From: Tangfeifania sp.
GTDB lineage: Bacteria; Bacteroidota; Bacteroidia; Bacteroidales; Prolixibacteraceae
Length of the DNA stretch: 6,365 nucleotides
Reading direction: 5' to 3'
NCBI GenBank assembly: GCA_018400515.1
Contig: JAGYMR010000161.1
Coordinates: forward strand, 1-6,365
Shown one piece after another: positions 1 through 6,322 of this stretch (position 1 is the first letter of the stretch; each line of letters opens with the position of its first letter). A program made the translations under genes and the position numbers. The notes beneath the pieces were generated by a model. That model ran no database searches. It was not told the DNA's origin and saw only the letters and a list, made by a program, of their open reading frames with translations.

Positions 1-1
1 C

Positions 2-1375
2 TGTCTCAACGGACTGGTCAATCCCGACCGCGGAGTCAAACCGCACCTGCTGGAGGTAAAACAAGTTTACCAAAACATTGACTTCGAACCGGAAGACCTT
101 AAAAACGGCGTTATTGCCCTAAAAAACAAATACGCTTTCCGTAACCTGTCAGATTTCGAATTTAAATGGCAGATTAAAGGGGCAGGTAAGGTAATAAAAT
201 CGGGGGAACTTCCAGATATCAACTGCCCCCCCGGCGCGTCGCAAAATGCCTCCATCGATGTTTCGCTGGAGCCCCGGGCAGGCATCGAATATTTCCTCCA
301 TCTGGAAGCCGTCCTGAAAGAAAAGGACGGATTGGTGGATGCAGGAACTACCCTGGCTGCAGAACAGTTCAAGCTGCCCTTTTCCGCTCCCGCCGGAAAG
401 ATGAACCTGGCCGGCCTCCCCAAAATATCAGTAAAGGAAACAGAAGATGAAGCGATTGTCTCTTCCGGGCATTTTTCGGTTACTTTCGACAAAGTTGCCG
501 GCGTAATTACCAGCTATAAAAACGGCGAAAAAGAGTTGATCCAAAGTGGCCCCGTCCCCAACTTCTGGCGGGCACCGATCGACAATGACTACGGCAACGA
601 CCTGCACAAAAGAAGCCGCGTTTGGCGGAAAGCAGGTGACAACCGCCAGGTTACCCGGGTAACGGTTAGCAAAAAAACAGATAACAGGGCCGAAGTGGTG
701 TTCCACTTTGATCTGGTGGACGGCAACCAGGAAAAAATGGCCGGTTACCGGTCGCAATACACGGTATACGGTTCGGGCGATGTGGTGGTGAACAACCATT
801 TTTTCATGACCCGGGAAGATCTTCCGGAGATCGTCCGGATGGGAATGAACCTGGTAATGCCCCGTGCCTTTGACCGGATGAGCTGGCTGGGGCGCGGCCC
901 CCAGGAGAATTATCAGGACCGGAAAACCGGAGCATTCGTTGACTTATACTCCGGCAGCGTAGCCGACCAGTATTGGGCCTATCTGCGCCCACAGGAAAAC
1001 GGGAACAAAACAGATGTCCGCTGGATGACCATCACCGACCGGCAGGGCCATGGCCTGTTTTTCCAGGGAATGCCGTTGCTTGAAGTAAGTGCCCACCATA
1101 ACTTGCTGGAAGACTTTGAATCTCCTGAACGTACCGACGGACGCCACCAGGAAGGAGTTAAAGTGGAAAACCGCCACACCACCGACGTAAAACCGCGGGA
1201 CCTGACATCGGTCAATGTCGACTTCAAACAGATGGGTGTGGGCGGTGATAATAGCTGGGGCGCCTGGACACACGAGAAATACCGCCTCACGGACAGGGAA
1301 TACTCCTACTCATTCCGGATGCGGGGAATTTCCCCGGACGATGCCCCCGTGGAGATCGCAGGAAAAAAACTTTAA
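2..1375 (+). CDS. Beta-galactosidase, glycoside hydrolase family 2 (C-terminal part, cut at left edge)
   Basis: This enzyme hydrolyses terminal non-reducing beta-galactosides, or a related plant or algal glycan. The frame is open from base 2 to a TAA at 1373-1375, giving 457 visible codons; the ATG at 332 is internal and not the start. The first residues (NGLVNPDRGVKPHLLEVKQV) match the end of the GH2 catalytic barrel. A beta-sandwich domain (about residues 25-110) and the beta-galactosidase small-chain domain (about 150-445) follow. Diagnostic motifs are FWRAPIDND (visible residues 188-196), GRGPQENYQDR (297-307) and GGDNSW (414-419), whose Trp419 corresponds to E. coli LacZ Trp999 at the galactose site. 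The two catalytic glutamates and any signal peptide would lie upstream of the window, so location (periplasm or cytoplasm) and exact substrate cannot be judged. Family assignment is firm; lactose as the natural substrate is not implied. The next gene starts 34 bases downstream. Confidence 0.96.
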   Translation, partial: CLNGLVNPDRGVKPHLLEVKQVYQNIDFEPEDLKNGVIALKNKYAFRNLSDFEFKWQIKGAGKVIKSGELPDINCPPGASQNASIDVSLEPRAGIEYFLHLEAVLKEKDGLVDAGTTLAAEQFKLPFSAPAGKMNLAGLPKISVKETEDEAIVSSGHFSVTFDKVAGVITSYKNGEKELIQSGPVPNFWRAPIDNDYGNDLHKRSRVWRKAGDNRQVTRVTVSKKTDNRAEVVFHFDLVDGNQEKMAGYRSQYTVYGSGDVVVNNHFFMTREDLPEIVRMGMNLVMPRAFDRMSWLGRGPQENYQDRKTGAFVDLYSGSVADQYWAYLRPQENGNKTDVRWMTITDRQGHGLFFQGMPLLEVSAHHNLLEDFESPERTDGRHQEGVKVENRHTTDVKPRDLTSVNVDFKQMGVGGDNSWGAWTHEKYRLTDREYSYSFRMRGISPDDAPVEIAGKKL

Positions 1376-1409
1376 GTAACTTTACCGGCCACCCGGAGAA
1401 CCACCTGTT

Positions 1410-2129
1410 ATGGAACTGAAAAATTTCACATACCTTTTGCTGATGCTGGGATCATTTGCTGTTCCGCTGGCTTATAGCTTTGAAAAACAACTCCGTTTCA
1501 TTTCCAGGTTGAAATACCTCCTGCCGGCCATCGTTTTTTCCGGAGCCATCTTTATTATTTGGGACCTCCGTTTTGAAGAACTTGGAATATGGCATTTCAA
1601 TCCCGAGTATGTCCTGGGGATCTATATCCTGAATCTTCCGGTGGAAGAGTGGCTCTTCTTTTTCGTAGTCCCCTACAGCTGCGTCTTTATCTATGAAGTC
1701 GTAAAACTGAAAATGTCCCGGTTCGAAAGACCCAATCTCTTTATCGCGGTCAGTCTGGTGCTCCTTGCCGGCTTCGCCCTGCTGGCCTATTTTGCACGCG
1801 AAAAATTGTATACCTTTTTCAACTTTTTCCTGCTCACCATCTATTTTGGTTATACCGTCTTCCGGAACCGCTTTAAACAACATTATACCAAATTCTTCCT
1901 TACCTACCTGATCTCCCTGATCCCTTTCCTCATAGTCAATGGCTTCTTAACCGCCCTGCCCGTGGTGGAATATAATAATGCACACAACCTGGGCATCCGG
2001 GTATTTACCATTCCTGTGGAGGATTTTGGATATTTTTTTCTGCTGCTTTTAATGAATTTAACCATTTATGAATACCTGAAAAACAGCAGCTTTTTTTACC
2101 GGAAGCCAAACAATAAAAACAGGCAATGA
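1410..2129 (+). CDS. Lycopene cyclase, CrtYcd-type fused membrane protein
   Basis: Predicted lycopene beta-cyclase: it closes the ends of lycopene to beta-rings (lycopene to gamma-carotene to beta-carotene) in the membrane. The 239-residue protein has about seven hydrophobic segments, near residues 5-22, 36-51, 80-98, 111-127, 134-151, 161-183 and 205-221. It carries two copies of the CarR/CrtYc-CrtYd repeat. The first holds WDLRFEELGIWHFNP and the LPVEEWLFF motif (PVEE at 77-80); the second holds NGFLTALPVVEYN and TIPVEDFGYF (PVED at 202-205). The paired acidic PxE(E/D) motifs are the conserved residues of this family. In actinobacteria the halves are separate subunits; archaea and Bacteroidota use the fused form seen here. 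An in-frame TAA at 1377-1379 leaves ATG 1410 as the only upstream-most start; a modest GGAG lies 11 bases before it. The stop overlaps the start of the Kdo transferase gene. No other carotenoid genes (crtB, crtI, crtZ) are in view. The activity is inferred from family; ring type is not proven. Confidence 0.93.
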   Translation: MELKNFTYLLLMLGSFAVPLAYSFEKQLRFISRLKYLLPAIVFSGAIFIIWDLRFEELGIWHFNPEYVLGIYILNLPVEEWLFFFVVPYSCVFIYEVVKLKMSRFERPNLFIAVSLVLLAGFALLAYFAREKLYTFFNFFLLTIYFGYTVFRNRFKQHYTKFFLTYLISLIPFLIVNGFLTALPVVEYNNAHNLGIRVFTIPVEDFGYFFLLLLMNLTIYEYLKNSSFFYRKPNNKNRQ

Positions 2130-3361
2130 CTTTTTTATACCATACCGGAATTCGTGTTTATATCTTTTTTATCCGGATTGCTTCCCTCTTTAATTCAAAA
2201 GCCCGCCTTCTGCGCAGGGGACGAAGAAACTGGAAAAAAAAGCTGGCCGGGGAGATCGAAACCAATGCCCGTTACCTTTGGTTCCATTGTGCTTCGCTGG
2301 GGGAATTCGAACAAGGCCGCCCGCTGCTCGAGGAAATAAAAAAAAGGTTTCCCCGGTACCGGATCCTGCTCACCTTTTTTAGCCCCTCTGGCTATGAGAT
2401 CCGGAAAGATGAGCCCCTTGCCGACATTGTGAGCTACCTGCCTCCCGATACACCACGGAATGCACGGGACTTTGTGAAAATTGCTAATCCCGAAAAAGCC
2501 TTCTTTATAAAATACGAATACTGGCACTTTTTTATTTCTGAACTAAAAAAACAGAACATTCCGCTTTACCTGGTCTCCGCCATCTTTCGCGAAAATCAGC
2601 CGTTTTTTAAAAATAATGCATGGGGACAGTGGTACCGGAAAATTTTGTTCCGGGTGGAGCATTTCTTTGTTCAGGATGAAAAATCGGCCCGGCTGCTGTA
2701 TGCTGCAGGAATTCAAAATGTGTCGGTCTCAGGGGATACGCGGTTCGACCGCGTGGCAGCCATTGCCAAAAATTCAAAAAAAATCCCCCTTGTTGAAAAG
2801 TTCAAAAACAACCACCCCCTCATCGTGGCCGGGAGCACATGGAAATCCGACGAAGAGCTGCTTACAGGGTTTATCAACAAAACGGAAAAACTCCGGATGG
2901 TGGTGGCTCCCCATGAGGTTTCGGAAGCCAATATTAACCGGCTGCTCCAAATGTTAAAAAAACCTGCGGTTCGTTTCAGTCAGGCAGATGAAAAACAGAT
3001 TGAAAGATCCCGGGTGCTGATCATTGATTCCATCGGATTGCTTTCGTCCCTTTACCGCTATGGTGCCATCGCATACATCGGGGGAGGATTCGGAGCAGGC
3101 ATCCACAACATCCTTGAAGCAGCAACCTTCGGGTTACCGGTTATTTTCGGCCCCCACTATACCAAATTTAAAGAGGCCGTTGATCTGAAACAACAAGGGG
3201 GGGCATTCCCGGTCCGGAATCTGGAGGAGCTTGAAATGTCCCTCGGTTCCCTGCTGGAAAAACCGGAAGCCTTCGCCAGGGCATCCCTTGTTTGTAAAAA
3301 TTATGTTCAAAGCAACCTTGGTTCAACGGGTCTTATCATAAAAAAAATTTTCAATATTTAA
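2126..3361 (+). CDS. waaA: 3-deoxy-D-manno-octulosonic acid (Kdo) transferase
   Basis: WaaA (also called KdtA) transfers Kdo from CMP-Kdo to the lipid IVA precursor at the inner face of the inner membrane, an essential step in lipid A-core assembly. The product has 411 residues, close to the usual length (E. coli about 425). A hydrophobic N-terminal anchor (about 4-22) is followed by a basic stretch (25-40) typical of this monotopic GT30 enzyme. The N-terminal domain contains WFHCASLGEFEQG, with Glu60 at the place of the family's catalytic base, and LTFFSPSGYE (82-91). The C-terminal domain contains SGDTRFDR (202-209), AGSTWKSDEE (235-244), APHE (261-264) and the CMP-Kdo region GGGFGAGIHNILEAA (319-333) followed by FGPHYTKFKEA. 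The start ATG overlaps the cyclase stop as ATGA, implying translational coupling. Whether it adds one or two Kdo residues cannot be read from sequence. A run of seven G (3197-3203) lies inside the gene, in frame (QQGGAF), so the gene is intact. Confidence 0.97.
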   Translation: MTFLYHTGIRVYIFFIRIASLFNSKARLLRRGRRNWKKKLAGEIETNARYLWFHCASLGEFEQGRPLLEEIKKRFPRYRILLTFFSPSGYEIRKDEPLADIVSYLPPDTPRNARDFVKIANPEKAFFIKYEYWHFFISELKKQNIPLYLVSAIFRENQPFFKNNAWGQWYRKILFRVEHFFVQDEKSARLLYAAGIQNVSVSGDTRFDRVAAIAKNSKKIPLVEKFKNNHPLIVAGSTWKSDEELLTGFINKTEKLRMVVAPHEVSEANINRLLQMLKKPAVRFSQADEKQIERSRVLIIDSIGLLSSLYRYGAIAYIGGGFGAGIHNILEAATFGLPVIFGPHYTKFKEAVDLKQQGGAFPVRNLEELEMSLGSLLEKPEAFARASLVCKNYVQSNLGSTGLIIKKIFNI

Positions 3362-3385
3362 GGCCAATCCCCCCCTTTTTTTACC

Positions 3386-3406
3386 AAAAAATAAATTCCG
3401 GAACAT
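3386..3406 (+). repeat. Direct repeat, copy 1 (AATTCCGGAA core)
   Basis: The 21-base element starts with six A and contains the 8-base palindrome TTCCGGAA at 3396-3403. It matches the copy at 3434-3454 at 19 of 21 positions (A/G at position 8, C/A at position 19). The copies are offset by 48 bases. It lies 25 bases after the waaA stop. Its role is unknown: a paired protein-binding site or a remnant of local duplication are both possible. Confidence 0.6.
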
Positions 3407-3433
3407 TCGATTCTTTTCATAAAAAATTCGGTA

Positions 3434-3454
3434 AAAAAATGAATTCCGGAAAAT
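3434..3454 (+). repeat. Direct repeat, copy 2 (AATTCCGGAA core)
   Basis: Second copy of the element at 3386-3406, with TTCCGGAA at 3444-3451 inside a slightly longer GAATTCCGGAA. Its first ten bases (AAAAAATGAA, 3434-3443) are also the exact reverse complement of 3462-3471, so this copy forms the left arm of a hairpin that the first copy can form only with one mismatch. Confidence 0.6.
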
Positions 3455-3471
3455 GAAAAAATTCATTTTTT
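3434..3471 (+). terminator. AT-rich hairpin, possible weak terminator of the waaA transcript
   Basis: Two mutually exclusive stems share one right arm. AAAAAATGAA (3434-3443) pairs perfectly with TTCATTTTTT (3462-3471) around an 18-base loop; alternatively AAAATGAA (3450-3457) pairs with TTCATTTT (3462-3469) around a four-A loop. The right arm ends in six T. No GC-rich terminator is present after waaA, so this is the best candidate, but an all-A/T stem with one G-C pair is weak. It could equally be a DNA-level regulatory palindrome. Confidence 0.3.
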
Positions 3472-3530
3472 GTTAACTTTTTTTTCACACCCCCTACGCA
3501 AACCTCTTTTAGACAACGCATTAACAGGTC

Positions 3531-3545
3531 AAAGTTGATAACTTT
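3531..3545. repeat. Short inverted repeat followed by a T-rich tract
   Basis: AAAGTT (3531-3536) and AACTTT (3540-3545) are perfect arms around the three bases GAT, and the right arm runs straight into TTATTTTTTT. It may be a small operator, or a weak terminator or attenuator if transcription begins upstream of it. The stem is only six base pairs, so chance in T-rich DNA is a real alternative. Confidence 0.3.
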
Positions 3546-3595
3546 TTATTTTTTTCAGCGTAAAAACATTCCTTTTTTTTTCGATGTGCCTTATC

Positions 3596-3628
3596 TTGCA
3601 TATTACAATTTTGGGAATTGTATTTTTC
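3596..3628 (+). promoter_or_regulatory. Possible Bacteroidota-type promoter for nrdJ
   Basis: TATTTTTC at 3621-3628 matches the Bacteroidota -7 consensus TAnnTTTG except for the last base. TTG at 3596-3598 could serve as the -33 element with a 22-base spacer. Initiation would fall near 3635, giving an A/T-rich leader of about 50 bases before the nrdJ ATG, with no Shine-Dalgarno sequence, as is usual in this phylum. The match is partial, and T-rich DNA gives many near matches. The element overlaps the inverted repeat at 3604-3622. Confidence 0.3.
3604..3622. repeat. Inverted repeat with 7-base arms, possible nrdJ operator
   Basis: TACAATT (3604-3610) and AATTGTA (3616-3622) are perfect arms separated by TTGGG. 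The repeat sits 62 bases before the nrdJ ATG and overlaps the start of the best -7 candidate, where a bound protein would block RNA polymerase. It does not resemble a good NrdR box. It is followed by five T, so a weak hairpin terminator is an alternative reading. Confidence 0.4.
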
Positions 3629-3683
3629 ACGCAAAGGGTATTATTGATAATAAATTATTTATTAAATATATTAACTGAACACT

Positions 3684-6239
3684 ATGGCATTTGAGGAAGT
3701 ATCAATAAAAATCGGTACAGGGAAAAAGATCTTTTCGCAGGAAGAAGCGGTAAAAGCCTCCCGGGAGTATTTTAACGGAGATGATCTGGCGGCAAGGGTA
3801 TGGGTCAATAAATATGCCCTGAAAGACTCTTTCGGAAATATTTTTGAACGCACACCCGATGACATGCACCACCGGTTGGCAAAAGAAATTGCCCGAATTG
3901 AAAAAAAATACCCCAACCCCTTGAGCGAAGACGAAATCTACCAGGTGTTGAAAGGGTTTCACCACATTGTACCACAGGGAGGACCCATGACAGGCATCGG
4001 CAATGATTATCAGGTTGCTTCGCTCTCCAATTGTTTTGTTGTTGGGAACAACGGGAATTCCGATTCCTACGGGGGTATACTTAAAATTGACCAGGAGCAG
4101 GTTCAGCTAATGAAACGGAGGGGAGGAGTCGGCCACGATCTGTCCCATATCCGCCCCAAAGGTTCCCCTGTGAAAAATTCCGCACTTACATCCACCGGCA
4201 TTGTTCCTTTCATGGAGCGTTATTCGAATTCCACCCGGGAAGTAGCCCAGGATGGACGGCGCGGAGCACTTATGTTGTCCGTTTCGGTGAAACATCCCGA
4301 CTCCGAAAGTTTTATCGACGCAAAGCTGGAAGAGGCAAAAGTGACCGGGGCCAATGTCTCGGTAAAAATTCATGATGAATTCATGAAGGCCGTGGAAGAA
4401 AAAAGGAATTACGTGCAGGCCTATCCGGTAGAAGGCGGGGATCCGGTTTATAAACAGGAGATTGATGCCGGCCGGCTTTGGCAAAAAATTGTAAAAAACG
4501 CATGGAAATCGGCCGAACCGGGAATTCTTTTCTGGGACACCATCACGCGCGAGTCGGTTCCCGACTGTTACGCTGACCTGGGCTACAAAACCGTTTCTAC
4601 CAATCCCTGTGGTGAAATACCGCTCTGCCCGTACGATAGCTGCCGGCTTTTGGCCATCAATCTCTATTCTTATGTGAAAAACCCTTTCACCCCCCAAGCA
4701 AAGTTCAATTTTGATCTTTTCAAAGAACACATCCACTATGCACAGCGAATCATGGATGACATTATTGACCTGGAGCTGGAAAAAATCGATGCCATACTGA
4801 AAAAAATCGATTCAGACCCTGAAAATGAAGAGATAAAATCGGTTGAAAAGAACCTGTGGGTCAAAATCAGACAAAAAGCCCGCGAAGGTCGCCGGACCGG
4901 CATCGGCATCACCGCCGAAGGGGATATGCTGGCTGCACTGGGATTGCAATACGGCAGGGACATTGCCGTCGATTTCTCTGAAGAGATCCATAAAACCATT
5001 GCCCTGGAGGCTTACAGGGCATCTGTTTTCCTTGCCAAAGAACGCGGCCCCTTTTCAATTTATGAAGCCCACCGGGAAGCAAAAAACCCCTTCATTGCCC
5101 GGTTAAAAGCGGCCGACCCCAAGCTGTACGAAGAAATGACAAAATACGGCCGTCGCAACATTGCCCTGCTAACCATTGCCCCCACCGGCACCACCAGCCT
5201 CATGACACAAACCACGTCAGGAATTGAACCTGTTTTTCTGCCGGTTTATAAGCGCCGCCGGAAAGTAAATCCCAACGACAAGGATGTCCGGGTTGATTTC
5301 GTGGATGAAGTTGGCGACCATTGGGAAGAGTATACCGTCTTTCACCATAAATTCAAAGTCTGGATGAAAGAACAGGGGTACGACGTGAACCGCGAATATT
5401 CCCAGGAGGAACTCGAGAAAATGGTAAAAGAATCCCCCTATTATAAAGCTACTTCCGGCGATGTCGACTGGTTATCGAAGGTGCGGATGCAGGGAAGAAT
5501 CCAGCAATGGGTGGACCATTCGATCAGTGTTACCATCAACCTCCCCGCGGAGGTCTCCGAAGAATTGGTGGGCAACCTCTATTTTGAAGCATGGAAAAGC
5601 GGATGTAAAGGTGTGACGGTTTACCGCGACGGCTCCCGGTCCGGGGTGCTGATCTCCAACGAAAACAAGAGTGAAAGAAACAATGCCAATTTCCCGACCA
5701 AGCGGCCCGAAAAACTGGAAGCCGATGTTGTCCGTTTCCAAAACAACAAGGAAAAATGGATCGCTTTCATTGGCCAGATGAACAATAAACCCTATGAAAT
5801 CTTTACGGGCCTGGCGGATGATGAAGACGGCATACTCGTTCCCCGGTCCATTACCAAAGGGTATATCATAAAAAGCCATGACAGCGACGGCGTATCACGC
5901 TACGATTTCCAATACGTGAACAAACGGGGATATAAAACAACCATTGAAGGACTTTCCTATAAGTTCAACCCCGTATTCTGGAATTATGCAAAATTAATTT
6001 CTGGTACGTTACGGCATGGAATGCCGATTCAAAAAGTAGTGGAGCTGGTCACAAGCCTGCAGCTCGACAATGAAACCATTAACTCATGGAAGGCAGGCGT
6101 CGCGCGGGCATTAAAAAAGTACATTCCCAACGGCACAGTAGCTGAGGATGCCCGATGTGAAGAGTGCGGATCAGACAACGTAGTTTATCAGGAAGGCTGT
6201 TTAACCTGCCTCTCCTGCGGATCATCCAAATGCGGATGA
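3684..6239 (+). CDS. nrdJ: Adenosylcobalamin-dependent (class II) ribonucleotide reductase
   Basis: NrdJ reduces ribonucleotides to deoxyribonucleotides for DNA synthesis in the cytoplasm, using adenosylcobalamin to make the thiyl radical, so it needs no oxygen and no separate radical subunit. The 851-residue protein shows the NrdJ core: SNCFVV (Cys117), STNPCGEIPL with Asn307, Cys309 (thiyl position) and Glu311, and Cys320, eleven residues later. Cys117 and Cys320 correspond to the redox pair of the Thermotoga enzyme. The phosphate-binding loop APTGTTSL is at 499-506. Residues of about 680-790 form the C-terminal TSCPD-like domain. The tail is cysteine-rich (Cys825, 828, 839, 842, 845, 850), a zinc-ribbon plus redox-tail arrangement common in long NrdJ proteins. 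The N-terminus begins directly with the reductase domain; I see no ATP-cone, so dATP shut-off at an activity site is probably absent. A TAA at 3672-3674 in frame fixes the ATG at 3684 as the start. It stands alone, with its own leader and terminator. Confidence 0.97.
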   Translation: MAFEEVSIKIGTGKKIFSQEEAVKASREYFNGDDLAARVWVNKYALKDSFGNIFERTPDDMHHRLAKEIARIEKKYPNPLSEDEIYQVLKGFHHIVPQGGPMTGIGNDYQVASLSNCFVVGNNGNSDSYGGILKIDQEQVQLMKRRGGVGHDLSHIRPKGSPVKNSALTSTGIVPFMERYSNSTREVAQDGRRGALMLSVSVKHPDSESFIDAKLEEAKVTGANVSVKIHDEFMKAVEEKRNYVQAYPVEGGDPVYKQEIDAGRLWQKIVKNAWKSAEPGILFWDTITRESVPDCYADLGYKTVSTNPCGEIPLCPYDSCRLLAINLYSYVKNPFTPQAKFNFDLFKEHIHYAQRIMDDIIDLELEKIDAILKKIDSDPENEEIKSVEKNLWVKIRQKAREGRRTGIGITAEGDMLAALGLQYGRDIAVDFSEEIHKTIALEAYRASVFLAKERGPFSIYEAHREAKNPFIARLKAADPKLYEEMTKYGRRNIALLTIAPTGTTSLMTQTTSGIEPVFLPVYKRRRKVNPNDKDVRVDFVDEVGDHWEEYTVFHHKFKVWMKEQGYDVNREYSQEELEKMVKESPYYKATSGDVDWLSKVRMQGRIQQWVDHSISVTINLPAEVSEELVGNLYFEAWKSGCKGVTVYRDGSRSGVLISNENKSERNNANFPTKRPEKLEADVVRFQNNKEKWIAFIGQMNNKPYEIFTGLADDEDGILVPRSITKGYIIKSHDSDGVSRYDFQYVNKRGYKTTIEGLSYKFNPVFWNYAKLISGTLRHGMPIQKVVELVTSLQLDNETINSWKAGVARALKKYIPNGTVAEDARCEECGSDNVVYQEGCLTCLSCGSSKCG

Positions 6240-6251
6240 TCCCGCACCGGC

Positions 6252-6292
6252 CCAAAAAAACCAGGATCAGATGCTGATCCTGGTTTTTTTGG
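6252..6292. terminator. Strong Rho-independent terminator after nrdJ, likely bidirectional
   Basis: A perfect 19-base-pair stem closes on a three-base loop (ATG, 6271-6273). The core CCAGGATCAG (6261-6270) pairs with CTGATCCTGG (6274-6283), extended by seven A (6254-6260) against seven T (6284-6290) and two outer C-G pairs. It begins 12 bases after the nrdJ stop. Because the A tract becomes a T tract on the other strand, it can end transcription from both sides, which fits a convergent gene on the right. Confidence 0.95.
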
Positions 6293-6322
6293 CTTTTCAT
6301 CTCCTCCCGAAGGAAAAAACGG

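Larger units (their letters stand above)
3362..3683. other. AT-rich intergenic region between waaA and nrdJ
   Basis: These 322 bases hold no convincing gene. They contain a C7T7 run just after waaA (3369-3382), two near-identical direct repeats centred on AATTCCGGAA, an AT-rich hairpin ending in T residues, two TTGWTAACTTTTT repeats, a 15-base inverted repeat at 3531-3545, long T tracts (nine T at 3573-3581), a 7-base-arm inverted repeat at 3604-3622 and an A/T-only stretch just before the nrdJ start. The region probably combines the waaA 3' end with the nrdJ promoter and leader. I looked for a cobalamin riboswitch, which often precedes B12-dependent genes, and saw neither a B12-box-like sequence nor enough GC-rich stem structure for one. 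Confidence 0.8.

Noticed and set aside
332..1375. The GH2 frame taken as a complete 347-residue gene starting at ATG 332
   Set aside because: The same frame is open to the left edge and its upstream translation is clearly homologous to the beta-galactosidase barrel end and linker domain, so the gene is cut by the window rather than short.
1452..1883. A 143-codon minus-strand frame
   Set aside because: It is antisense to the lycopene cyclase, and its charged composition is the expected mirror of hydrophobic codons on the other strand.
3453..3476. Mini-frame MKKFIFC after a small hairpin, resembling a leader peptide
   Set aside because: Seven codons in A/T-rich repeats arise easily by chance, no regulatory codon run is present, and it lies far (over 200 bases) from nrdJ.
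3641..3674. TTATT-GAT-AATAA dyad and AATATATT palindrome just before nrdJ, considered as NrdR boxes
   Set aside because: Both lack the flanking ACAC/GTGT-type bases of the NrdR consensus and lie in almost pure A/T sequence where such palindromes are common.
4107..4736. A 209-codon minus-strand frame
   Set aside because: It lies fully antisense to the conserved catalytic core of nrdJ (Cys117 to Cys320 region) and resembles no family; it is a by-product of nrdJ codon use.
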